Positions 36,371 to 44,459 of a DNA stretch of 64,000 nucleotides are shown here, in pieces. Source of the stretch: Nitrospira sp. (GTDB lineage Bacteria; Nitrospirota; Nitrospiria; Nitrospirales; Nitrospiraceae). Made by a program: the position numbers and the translations under genes. Each line of letters begins with the position of its first letter. Positions within the stretch are counted from its first letter, which is position 1. Where the stretch lies: positions 62,001 through 126,000 of the forward strand of contig JAFEBM010000010.1 of the NCBI GenBank assembly GCA_018242685.1, read 5' to 3'. The notes below the pieces were generated by a model, which saw only the letters and a list, made by a program, of their open reading frames with translations, was not told the DNA's origin and made no database searches.

Positions 36371-36436
36371 GATCATTCTTTGATGAGTCAATCGCAGGTG
36401 AGCGGGAAACAGGCAGTCCCTCGCTCAGGTAGCACG

Positions 36437-38800
36437 CTAAAAGAGTCCTAATGTCACACCTCCATACACCGCTCGTCCGTAGCCGGCGAAGAAGATCTGT
36501 TGGCCTGCGGCAGCGGCGTGCGTTTCGCCGGTGATCACTTGCCCGGAGGCGGCATATTTCGTATCTGCGATGTTGTCCACTTGGATAAAGAGTTTGGCAA
36601 ATCGGAACCATGAGGATTTTGAGACCTCGATATTCTTGTACACATTGACGTTCCCGATGACGTATGAGGGAAATCCGAACGTATTGTTGTTGTTCAAGAA
36701 GTAGCTATTGGAATAATTCCCCTCGACCCAAGCTCCCAACCCCATCGGCTCATGGTAGTACTCGACCTTGCCGTTCAAGATATCGGTCGGCACGTTGGGC
36801 ACGTGTTTGCCGTCACGAACAATGAACCCCGCTGTGGTCCGATCGGAAAAGTTGATGTACTCCGCATTGATGTGAGTGTAGGCGCCGGACACCCGAAGAC
36901 CTGTTACCGGCCGCCAATCGGCGAAGAGTTCGACACCGCGATAGCGCGAAGAGTCTGCGTTGACCGATGCGGTGTTATTCCCCGTAATCACCTGCGTGAT
37001 AATTTCATCTTTAAAGAACGTATAAAATCCGACGACATGGACGAGCAATGTCGGATGCAGTCTCATCTCCGTGCCGATTTCCAGGTTGAGGTTCTTTTGC
37101 GGCTTCAGGTTGAAGTTGGTTCCTGGTTGCCCGGTAACAGGGTCTCGCAGGAGATTGGCGAACTGCGGAATGCCATATCCCGTCGAAGCTCGAATCCAAT
37201 GGCGACGGTCTACCGATGGTTTCCAGGTTATCGACCCTTCCGGCGCCCAGTTTGAAAAGGTGCGATTGGCGCTGACACGATTGGCAAACGCACCGGTGGT
37301 CTGATCATAATTCGTCGCATACACGTTGATACGCGATTGTTCGAAGCCGAGCCCGACGGCGAATATCCAGTTCGGGTAAAATTCCAGCTCCTCACGGAAC
37401 CGGCCCCCGATGTTGAAAATAGTTCCACGGGTGTTCTGAATCAATGTCCCTTTCGTTCCGAAACCATCCGCAAGGTTCTGGAAGGTGTTGCCCTTCTGCT
37501 CCATCTTATTGACGAAGAAACCGATGTAACTTTTCAAGGGCATCGCTCCCAGCCGGCCATCGTGTCGCAAATCGGCATAGCTCTTGTAGTTGGGATTCGT
37601 GTTCTCGATAACCTGCGAAAATGATTGTTGGATGTCTTTGAGGTCATAGTCGGCTTCCACCGTCAGGACGGTATTCGTATCGATCTGCCGTTCGTATATC
37701 CCTCCGATAATCGTGCGCCGGTCAACTCGGCTTTGATTGAGGAGAAGCGCATCGGCGCAGCCGGCGTTGTAGGCGCCTGGCGTACAAGGCGTCTGCGCGC
37801 CGCCGGCCTGCCGCTCATCAGCAAAATACTGTCCCTGGGTCAGTCGCGTGGGTACTTTCGTGTTGAGCCAGTTGGTGATGGCTTTGAAATAGAAATTCTG
37901 TCGATCATCAATTTTGTAGCGAACATTGAAGTTGATGGTTTGAGTGTTGTAATTGCTGTGCTGGATAAACCCGTCTGCAGCCATCTGACTGCCGAACATC
38001 GCGATATCGAACTTCTCTGTTTCCTGGCCGATAGCGACGCCGTACTTCTGGTAGCCATAGGAGCCTCCCGAAAGGAAGGTTTCCAATCCGTGGATGTCGC
38101 TTCCCCGTCTGGTTCGGAAGTGAACCATCCCACCCAATGCATAGTTGTCGTACAAGGATGAAGATGCGCCGCGAATCACTTCGACGCTGCGCATGAACCA
38201 CGGATCTTGTATATCTAGCCGTGAAAGGCCGTCGGACTGGGTCTGGGAGATTCCGTCTTCGTACACCTTGATGTCCCGAATCGCGAAGGCGGTCTTGGCG
38301 CCTTGCCCGCGGATCATCATGCTGAAATCTCGAGGCCCATTGGCCTGCCGCAAGACGATACCGGGAAGCGATTCCATGGATTCCTTCATGGTTCTGGTCG
38401 GCTGGGATTCCGTTTCGGAAGGAACCGTTGCCGAAAGCGACAGCCCTTCCGGCCGATTTTGCGAGCGCTTGCTGACGATGCTCATGTCAGCGAGATCGAA
38501 ATCCGGTTTCGCAGATGTGGCTTCGGTTGCAGTCTCCGAGGAGGCAGGCTCGGTGTTTTCCTTAATGATCGTCGGACGTTCTGCGTCAGGCTTCTCGCTC
38601 TCTTTCTTCTGCTGCAATTCATCCAGTTCGCGCAAAATATTCTTAAGCTGATCACGCAACGCTCTCTCGCGCGGTGACGCGGATGGATCAGAGGAAGGCG
38701 CACCTTGCGCAAACGTCTCGTCACTTACAGCCGCACACATCACAAACAGACCGACAGCCATCGCACAGCCCCATCGGGAAACACGCACCAATTCAAACAT
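36437..38800 (-). CDS. TonB-dependent outer-membrane receptor
   Basis: A 787-residue receptor. After the signal peptide (MAVGLFVMCAAVSDETFA) comes an N-terminal extension with a short coiled coil (RALRDQLKNILRELDELQQKK). A TonB-box/plug domain (MESLPGIVLRQANGPRDFSMMIRGQG, VEVIRGASSSLYDNYALGGMVHFRTRRG) and a 22-strand barrel ending YGGVTLGLF with terminal Phe follow. A loop has two Cys (TPCTPGAYNAGCAD). GAGGAG precedes ATG 38800. The ligand is not evident; the TonB, thioredoxins and His/Cys-rich lipoproteins around it favour a metal or metal chelate. It ends the first transcription unit of the island. Confidence 0.9.
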   Translation of the reverse strand: MFELVRVSRWGCAMAVGLFVMCAAVSDETFAQGAPSSDPSASPRERALRDQLKNILRELDELQQKKESEKPDAERPTIIKENTEPASSETATEATSAKPDFDLADMSIVSKRSQNRPEGLSLSATVPSETESQPTRTMKESMESLPGIVLRQANGPRDFSMMIRGQGAKTAFAIRDIKVYEDGISQTQSDGLSRLDIQDPWFMRSVEVIRGASSSLYDNYALGGMVHFRTRRGSDIHGLETFLSGGSYGYQKYGVAIGQETEKFDIAMFGSQMAADGFIQHSNYNTQTINFNVRYKIDDRQNFYFKAITNWLNTKVPTRLTQGQYFADERQAGGAQTPCTPGAYNAGCADALLLNQSRVDRRTIIGGIYERQIDTNTVLTVEADYDLKDIQQSFSQVIENTNPNYKSYADLRHDGRLGAMPLKSYIGFFVNKMEQKGNTFQNLADGFGTKGTLIQNTRGTIFNIGGRFREELEFYPNWIFAVGLGFEQSRINVYATNYDQTTGAFANRVSANRTFSNWAPEGSITWKPSVDRRHWIRASTGYGIPQFANLLRDPVTGQPGTNFNLKPQKNLNLEIGTEMRLHPTLLVHVVGFYTFFKDEIITQVITGNNTASVNADSSRYRGVELFADWRPVTGLRVSGAYTHINAEYINFSDRTTAGFIVRDGKHVPNVPTDILNGKVEYYHEPMGLGAWVEGNYSNSYFLNNNNTFGFPSYVIGNVNVYKNIEVSKSSWFRFAKLFIQVDNIADTKYAASGQVITGETHAAAAGQQIFFAGYGRAVYGGVTLGLF

Positions 38801-38910
38801 GATCGCCGACTCCTCGCTCGAGCAGATTGTTGAAGGGCATAGGCCGACACACAGCCCCATCGGCTGCCAAGCCGGTACCCGCTTACGACCGATACGGATC
38901 TAGAAAAGGA

Positions 38911-39216
38911 TCACTGAGGGGGAGCCCGAGAACGAGAGACCGTGGACATGAAATGGAGTTGTGGCGCCACACCAACTAACCGCTGCATCGCGGCTATGAC
39001 GAAAAACGCGAGAAGAGGTGCGGCAGCCTGGATGCTGACCGTCGGATTAACCTGACACACCCAGGCGCAGAGCGTGGAGTGAGCGGCATGAGATGGAGTA
39101 TGGTGAGCATGGCCCGACTCTTCTGTCTGCATCACGAGACAGCCTGCTGCGCTGACTGCCAGAGCGGCGTAGAGCAGGACCATCCCGACGACGAAGGGCG
39201 CGAACCAACGCTTCAT
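38911..39216 (-). CDS. Small CAWVC lipoprotein with RAPP tail
   Basis: A 101-residue lipoprotein: leader MKRWFAPFVVGMVLLYAALAVSAAGC with lipobox AAGC, His cluster (SGHAHHTPSHAAHS), TLCAWVCQVNP, a second hydrophobic segment (LLAFFVIAAMQRLVG) and the C-terminus SRSRAPPQ. The ATG overlaps the TlpA stop as ATGA. The design (anchor, His linker, CxWxC, hydrophobic segment, RAPP) recurs three more times in 11 kb. It is placed immediately before the TonB-receptor gene. Confidence 0.7.
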   Translation of the reverse strand: MKRWFAPFVVGMVLLYAALAVSAAGCLVMQTEESGHAHHTPSHAAHSTLCAWVCQVNPTVSIQAAAPLLAFFVIAAMQRLVGVAPQLHFMSTVSRSRAPPQ

Positions 39217-39782
39217 TTCATTCCTTCAAGAACATGTCGCACCAACGCGACCGATTCCTCGCCGTCCCAGGCCCGCGGCCCGACTGCACGACCGACGGCT
39301 CGACCCTCTTGCGTAATGAGTACGGTCGTCGGCAGACCCCTGACCATAAAGGACCTCGACACGTCTTCATTCTCATCGAAAAGCACGGGGAGTCGGATGC
39401 CCAGATGATCGAGAAACTGCTTGATCCCTTGTGGATGCATATCCGTCGTGACGGTCACCACCTGAAACTGTGTGGAATCGAACTGCGATTGAAGTCTGGC
39501 CAATGACGGCATTTCTTCTTTGCACGGCCCACACCAGGTCGCCCAAAAATTCAAGAGGATGACCTTTCCAGCCAATTCCTTTGAGCGAACCGTCTTACCG
39601 TCAAGCTCTTTCAGGTCGAACGATGCGATCGGAGAACCGCTCACGACTCGACTGACTCTGAGCGAGGCAAAGGGATCGGTCTCTGCGGTGGCCACACGGT
39701 GCGGAACAGCAACGGAGCCGAATAGGATCACACAACCGAGGAGCAACAGACCGCTCGGCGCGATGCGGGTTTTACTGCCCAT
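39213..39782 (-). CDS. TlpA-like periplasmic thioredoxin, copy 2
   Basis: A 189-residue exported thioredoxin-fold protein: leader LLLLGCVILFGSVAV, catalytic motif FWATWCGPCKEEMPSLARLQ (WCGPC) and cis-Pro loop VRGLPTTVLITQEG. These TlpA/ResA-type proteins reduce Cys pairs in exported metalloproteins or cytochromes. It starts inside the last codons of the BNR gene and overlaps the following CAWVC lipoprotein gene, so the three are translated together. Its likely targets are the CxWxC proteins; this is inference. Confidence 0.87.
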   Translation of the reverse strand: MGSKTRIAPSGLLLLGCVILFGSVAVPHRVATAETDPFASLRVSRVVSGSPIASFDLKELDGKTVRSKELAGKVILLNFWATWCGPCKEEMPSLARLQSQFDSTQFQVVTVTTDMHPQGIKQFLDHLGIRLPVLFDENEDVSRSFMVRGLPTTVLITQEGRAVGRAVGPRAWDGEESVALVRHVLEGMK

Positions 39783-41049
39783 GGCTTTCGGTCCTATCAG
39801 TCATCGCGCTCTCTATCGGAAATTGCAGGGTTTGGATCACGAGGCGATGCGCCGGCATCGCATGCTCCTTCCATCCCATCACGACTGTGCCATGCTGATT
39901 GACCGCCACCGCCGGCGTCTGCCCATTCTTCTCATTCAGTTTGATCGGCGCGTTGAATGACCGGCCGCGATCGAGTGAATAACTGACCACGACTTCTCGA
40001 CGAACAGGTGATTGTTCTTCCCAGATCACGGCAATCCTCCCTGCCGGATCGACCGCCATTTGCGGGTGGTCCGGAAAGGTCCCTTTGGAGCGGTTCAGCT
40101 GTTTTTTGGTGGAAAATGTCTTCCCCTGGTCGTCGGAATAGGCCAGATAAATTGCGGGCAACTCGTCGGCGCCCTCCGTGTACCACACGACATACAGTCG
40201 TCCTTGCCGATCGACGCCGAGGGATGCCGGACGATGCGGGCAGGCAGGATACACCCATTGATCGTTGCCGACGATTACTGACGGAGAAAACGTCCGACCG
40301 CCGTCCATCGATCGAGACACGACCGTCTCTCGAATATTTCCCTCGAAAATCTTTCGCCACGCCACATACACGACTCCATCGGAGGACGTTGCGACGGCCG
40401 TTCTGCAACAGACGCACGTATCATCGTCGACCTTGAGGTTCTGCGCGATCGTGCGGCCATGATCCGTCGATCTCGCCACAAACGTCCCCGGTTCTTTCCG
40501 ACCTTCGCGGCCGTCGATCCAGGCCATGTGTACGGCGCCGTCCGGAGCGATCTGCATCGAATCAAATGCATGCTGGATGACTTGGCCATCATCGTTCACC
40601 AAGATAGACGGCATGAATGAGCGTCCACCGTCCACGGACTTGCTGAGCCTCAGTTCGCCGGAAAACGGCTTATCGGGCGTGATCCTCGGGTGGGTCTGCG
40701 ACCATGCGACGAAGATTTCATTCCCACGGACGGCTAAGGCCGGAGACTCCTGGCGATAATAGACATTCTCGGCCGGTTGGTTGACAGAAACAGGTTTTCC
40801 AAGCGGACGACCGGGTTGTTCAGATCTCGCAAAGAGGATGGTGCGGGTGTCCTTGTCTTCTTCTACCCAGGCAACTGAAACAATCCCCTGCTCGTCGATC
40901 TGCACCGACGGCCCGACCACGCTCTTCACTTGATGCACTGTCATCCACTTCGGACTCATGGTTGTAGCCGACTCAGGATTCTCAGCCGAGACTTGCGACC
41001 ACATCAACAGTGACAACACCACGACGCATCCGGCAGTCCGCCTTCGCAT
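39772..41049 (-). CDS. Sialidase-like BNR propeller protein with a CxCC motif
   Basis: A 425-residue exported protein. Signal peptide (CVVVLSLLMWSQVSA), then a six-bladed propeller with Asp-box loops (SVDGGRSF, STDHGRT, SMDGGRTF, SDDQGKTF, SLDRGRSF). One blade carries DDDTCVCCRTAVA and the next WVYPACPHRPASLG; this CxCC...CP set recurs in BNR proteins of many bacteria as I recall and could hold a metal. True sialidase active-site residues (Arg triad, FRIP) are not evident, so glycosidase activity is doubtful. GGGAGG precedes ATG 41049. It lies between tonB and the second TlpA gene. Confidence 0.78.
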   Translation of the reverse strand: MRRRTAGCVVVLSLLMWSQVSAENPESATTMSPKWMTVHQVKSVVGPSVQIDEQGIVSVAWVEEDKDTRTILFARSEQPGRPLGKPVSVNQPAENVYYRQESPALAVRGNEIFVAWSQTHPRITPDKPFSGELRLSKSVDGGRSFMPSILVNDDGQVIQHAFDSMQIAPDGAVHMAWIDGREGRKEPGTFVARSTDHGRTIAQNLKVDDDTCVCCRTAVATSSDGVVYVAWRKIFEGNIRETVVSRSMDGGRTFSPSVIVGNDQWVYPACPHRPASLGVDRQGRLYVVWYTEGADELPAIYLAYSDDQGKTFSTKKQLNRSKGTFPDHPQMAVDPAGRIAVIWEEQSPVRREVVVSYSLDRGRSFNAPIKLNEKNGQTPAVAVNQHGTVVMGWKEHAMPAHRLVIQTLQFPIESAMTDRTESHGQ

Positions 41050-41111
41050 CGATGCACCTCCCGGCTCTTGCATTTGTTCATGTTCCGACAACATGCATCG
41101 TCCCTCGCGGC

Positions 41112-42101
41112 TCAGTTGGCCAAGCTGTACACGATCGGAAGACTCACGACGATTTGCGGCTTTCCGATGGCGTGTTTCATATGCAGTGGACAGGCCAGTT
41201 TCACCGCCTCGATCGCTGCGGCATCGAGCACGCTGTGCCCTGAACTTTTCTGAACGAAGACATCCGCCAGCTGTCCATCCGATCGGATGACGGCTTTCAA
41301 GACCACTTTCCCCTCTTGGCCGTTCATGCGGGCCGAATTCGGATACCGTTTGAGTTCCGCCACCCGCCGCCAGAGCGATTCGGCCAACCATCGATGATCT
41401 ATTTTCGTTTCCGAACCGGCCGCTGGAACCCTGGCCACCTCCATCGGAGCAGGATCCACGGGAGCTTCCTGTGGCGGGGATGCTGCCGGCGCCTCTTGTT
41501 GAGCCATGACCTCATGCGATGCGGCAGGATCTGTTGCAACCGCTACCGGTTCATGTGGAGCGGGTGGAGCCGCAACCGGCTCCGGTTCCTTCGCTTCTAC
41601 GACCGGCTCGGCCTTTGATTCAGTTCTCTCGACAATACGTTGTTCCATCGGCTCTTCGCGTGGCTGAGACTTTTCCGCTTTCTGCTCAATCGTTTGTACC
41701 GGTTCGATCGCCGGTGGAGGCGGCTCGATTTTCCGCTCCAATGGCGTGACCGCCTGGGATACCTCTGTCGTTCGTTTGGGGCGTGGTTGCGACAAGATCT
41801 TCGCCGATGGTTGTTCCGGGGTCACAACTGACGGCGCTTGTTCCGATATGGATTCCGGCTTCGCCGCTTCCACCAACGCCACATCCCACTGGAACAGGTT
41901 TTCCTGCAAGACGGGTTTCACCTGTGCGGCAAAAGCAAATGCTAAGCCAACCGCTACACCATGGAGGGTCAGCGAAATTCCCCAGGCGGGAAAAAAGAAA
42001 CGGGTTTCATCTGTCGATGTCATATTGTCTTCTGCCTTTCCACTTGCCGCTGATCGGTTCGCAACTCCAGCCGTTTCACGATAACCCGTCATGCTGATCA
42101 T
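41112..42101 (-). CDS. tonB: TonB energy-transducing protein
   Basis: A 329-residue protein with an N-terminal TM anchor (WGISLTLHGVAVGLAFAFAAQV), a long periplasmic spacer rich in Pro, Glu and Ala (repeats of EP and PV), and a C-terminal TonB domain (YPNSARMNGQEGKVVLKAVIRSDGQLADVFVQKSSGHSVLDAAAIEAV). No exbB/exbD are next to it, so it must use a pair encoded elsewhere. The ATG directly follows the TlpA stop. It would energise the receptor at 36.4 kb. Confidence 0.88.
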   Translation of the reverse strand: MISMTGYRETAGVANRSAASGKAEDNMTSTDETRFFFPAWGISLTLHGVAVGLAFAFAAQVKPVLQENLFQWDVALVEAAKPESISEQAPSVVTPEQPSAKILSQPRPKRTTEVSQAVTPLERKIEPPPPAIEPVQTIEQKAEKSQPREEPMEQRIVERTESKAEPVVEAKEPEPVAAPPAPHEPVAVATDPAASHEVMAQQEAPAASPPQEAPVDPAPMEVARVPAAGSETKIDHRWLAESLWRRVAELKRYPNSARMNGQEGKVVLKAVIRSDGQLADVFVQKSSGHSVLDAAAIEAVKLACPLHMKHAIGKPQIVVSLPIVYSLAN

Positions 42102-42644
42102 CTAGCGCAAGGAGGCGGCCTTCACCGGTTCTTGTTTCTGAATACGTGCGACCACATCCAGGATGACTTGCTCGGTCAACAGTCCACCCTTGATGTATTC
42201 TTGAACGACGCCCTTCTCATCGATGAACACACTCACAGGCAACCCGAAAACCCCGAACTGATTTGCGACTTTGTTGTCCCGATCCATGAGCACCGGGAAC
42301 GTATGGCCATATTGTTTGATGTGCTCGCGCACCTTGGCCTCGTCTTCCAGTTCATTGATCGCCAGCACCACGAACCCCTTTTCACGCAACCTGTCGTACG
42401 TGGCCTGCATCGCGGGCATTTCGGTCGTGCAGGGCTTGCACCAGGTGGCCCAGAAATTCACGAGCACGACTTGGCCGCGATATTGGCTCAAGCTCTGCGG
42501 CTTGCCTTCCAGATCGAACAAGCGAAAATCCTCTGCAGTCGTGCCAACCGCCGGTACCCGGGAGCCCATGCTCCAGCCATCGAACGGAAAAAACCCGAGA
42601 ACAGCGACGAAACTACCGACCACCAGAAAACGTAGATGTTTCAT
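42102..42644 (-). CDS. TlpA-like periplasmic thioredoxin, copy 1
   Basis: A 180-residue exported thioredoxin-fold protein with leader FLVVGSFVAVLGFFPF, active site NFWATWCKPCTTEMPAM (WCKPC) and cis-Pro GLPVSVFIDEKG. GAGGAG precedes ATG 42644. It lies between the barrel paralog 2 and tonB genes. Its active-site dipeptide (KP) differs from that of copy 2 (GP), suggesting different redox potentials and targets. Confidence 0.87.
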   Translation of the reverse strand: MKHLRFLVVGSFVAVLGFFPFDGWSMGSRVPAVGTTAEDFRLFDLEGKPQSLSQYRGQVVLVNFWATWCKPCTTEMPAMQATYDRLREKGFVVLAINELEDEAKVREHIKQYGHTFPVLMDRDNKVANQFGVFGLPVSVFIDEKGVVQEYIKGGLLTEQVILDVVARIQKQEPVKAASLR

Positions 42645-42676
42645 CGTAATCTCCTCATGATAGAGCCACATCACTG

Positions 42677-43804
42677 CTACGATGGATTCATGACTTGGAA
42701 CAACTTCGTTAGGCCGACCACAAAGCTCGTGCCCTGAGCCAGATTCCCATTAAAATCACGAAAGACCGGTATTTGCGCGTAGAAGTACAACGACGTGTTC
42801 GCTGTCAGCGACGTCTTGATCAGTTCTCCTAAACCGACCTGGAAACCGGGAGTGTAGGCGAAATATGTTGACCCTGTCGTAGGAACCGCTCGGTTCAAGA
42901 TGTTCGGGTCAAGCACAATCGCTTCGCCCGGGAACGTGGGATCGCTTGGAGTCTGCGATCGCGCCAGCGATCCCTTAAAATGATCGCGAGCCATGTAGCG
43001 AAAATTGAACTGATTGCTCAGCACGAGCCACGGCACCGTCACGAGATTGGCGCCGACCCCAAAATCAAATTGATCCCCCCATTGGTAACCGAAGTTGTTG
43101 CGGAACGTGTGTCGATAGCTGCCGGTGGCGAATTGGTTCAGTCGATGAGGAATCAGCTCGTAGGTTTGATAGAACGACGCTTGCAGACCGACTTGACCTC
43201 GTCCGATCTGGGCCGTCGGTTCCATCGTTTCAGCCGTCCCTTCGACCCCCGCAGTTGTTTGATCATGATCACCTGAGGGGACATACACGCCGAAACCCAT
43301 GACCACCATGCTCCTCAGTGTGGGCAACAGGTTGTACTTGGCATTGATAAGGATGTCACCGACGCCGTTGTCGGAGAAACTGGTTTCTTCACCGGCCCCT
43401 CCATTCACTTCTCCCAATCCATCGAAATGGCGATGCCTGATCTTTTTATAGGGAATGGCGATTTCTAAACCGAACCGATCGGTCACCCCATAATTGAGAT
43501 CGAGCGTATACATTTGAGTAATAGTGCGAATCTCTCGGTGATGACCCAGAATGAGTTGCCGGTTGTCCAGATCGACCGCAGGGATCACCCCATCGGTTCC
43601 GCTGAGCAACGTCCCTTGCGGCGTGTAGTTATAGAAGCCGTTTACGGTGAGCAGACCCTTTGGCGAGACCTGTTGCTGTGATCCGATGACGACAAAACAC
43701 GTCACAGATCCGCAGGATCCATGCGCCGGCTGAACGACAGGCCAGACCAAAGAGAACACACTACACCCTAGAAAGAATGCGAATACGGAATGTTTCACTG
43801 CCAT
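42677..43804 (-). CDS. Outer-membrane beta-barrel protein, paralog 2 (mature N-terminus SCGSVTC)
   Basis: A 375-residue exported protein. Signal peptide (FAFFLGCSVFSLVWPVVQPAHG), then SCGSVTCFVVIGSQQQV, a near copy of paralog 1. Shared strand motifs include LDLNYGVTDRFGLEIAIPYKK, YNLLPTLRSMVVMGFGVYVPSG, YQTYELIPHRLNQFATGSYRHTFRN and VPTTGSTYFAYTPG. It differs mainly in extracellular loops. A GGGAG site supports ATG 43804. It is followed by TlpA copy 1 and preceded by a CSWMC protein, mirroring paralog 1, which also sits between two CxWxC proteins. Confidence 0.76.
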   Translation of the reverse strand: MAVKHSVFAFFLGCSVFSLVWPVVQPAHGSCGSVTCFVVIGSQQQVSPKGLLTVNGFYNYTPQGTLLSGTDGVIPAVDLDNRQLILGHHREIRTITQMYTLDLNYGVTDRFGLEIAIPYKKIRHRHFDGLGEVNGGAGEETSFSDNGVGDILINAKYNLLPTLRSMVVMGFGVYVPSGDHDQTTAGVEGTAETMEPTAQIGRGQVGLQASFYQTYELIPHRLNQFATGSYRHTFRNNFGYQWGDQFDFGVGANLVTVPWLVLSNQFNFRYMARDHFKGSLARSQTPSDPTFPGEAIVLDPNILNRAVPTTGSTYFAYTPGFQVGLGELIKTSLTANTSLYFYAQIPVFRDFNGNLAQGTSFVVGLTKLFQVMNPS

Positions 43805-43909
43805 AACGCTCCCAGGCATTTTCTCTCAAGACATTACTTCGAACCGCCTGAGACAGGACCCTTCGGGTGGCCATGTGCAGCAGGACGGTTGCGACGAAAA
43901 CAACGACGA

Positions 43910-44215
43910 TTACACAGAGAAAGATGGGGGAGCGCGGCTGGAAGAAATGCGAGATGGCTCAGAGATGAGATCGCTCGAATGAGGAATCGGAATAACAGCA
44001 ACGGGACTGCGTTCTGTCTGAATCAAGATAATCGCGGCATCAAGCACCGTGCCGGCGGCGCACATCCAGGAACAGAGCAGCGTCCCGTGTGTCGCCGCTT
44101 GATGCTGAGCATGGTGTCCGGCGTGCTCGGCTGCTTGAGCCTGGGCCAAACCGCCGACGGCAAGAATGCAGAGTACGAGTGAGATTGAAAGGAATTTCCG
44201 GAACGCGTAATCCAT
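43910..44215 (-). CDS. Small secreted CSWMC protein with RAPP tail
   Basis: A 101-residue protein with a signal peptide (FLSISLVLCILAVGGLAQAQA), a His cluster (EHAGHHAQHQAATHG), LLCSWMCAAG, a hydrophobic segment and the C-terminus SSSRAPPSFSV. It is the first gene of the island, about 105 bp before barrel paralog 2 on the same strand, and faces secA across a 244-bp gap. The mature chain starts with His-rich sequence rather than a lipobox, unlike the CAWAC and CAWVC relatives. Confidence 0.68.
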   Translation of the reverse strand: MDYAFRKFLSISLVLCILAVGGLAQAQAAEHAGHHAQHQAATHGTLLCSWMCAAGTVLDAAIILIQTERSPVAVIPIPHSSDLISEPSRISSSRAPPSFSV

Positions 44216-44459
44216 CGCAGGCGCTTCTCTAAAGAGAGTGCCCCTCCATCGTGTTCTTATCGTGTTCTTACGGGCTCTTACTCTCAGCTTTTACTAAATG
44301 GGTTCTACAAGTGTGATGAATATTAGGTGAGCTGAACAATTTCTGTCAAGCCACCATGAGGCCATCCGAGGTTCGAGATAGGATTCACTGGAAAGATCCT
44401 GTATACTGTTGCGATTATTTTGACGACAAACTCATTTACAGCACGACGAATGCCTTTCC

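Noticed and set aside
36176..36391. Open frame with ARGGGAPPLASAPP, resembling the RAPP-tailed family
   Set aside because: It lacks signal peptide and CxWxC and lies over the tandem hairpin element, whose paired stems explain the sequence better.
39772..41049. Sialidase activity for the BNR protein
   Set aside because: Asp boxes alone define the propeller; the Arg triad and FRIP-like motif of sialidases are not evident.
44380..44440. Sigma70 promoter for secA around TATACT (44402-44407)
   Set aside because: The -10 is good but no -35 box occurs at 16-18 bases, so the call was not kept as a feature.
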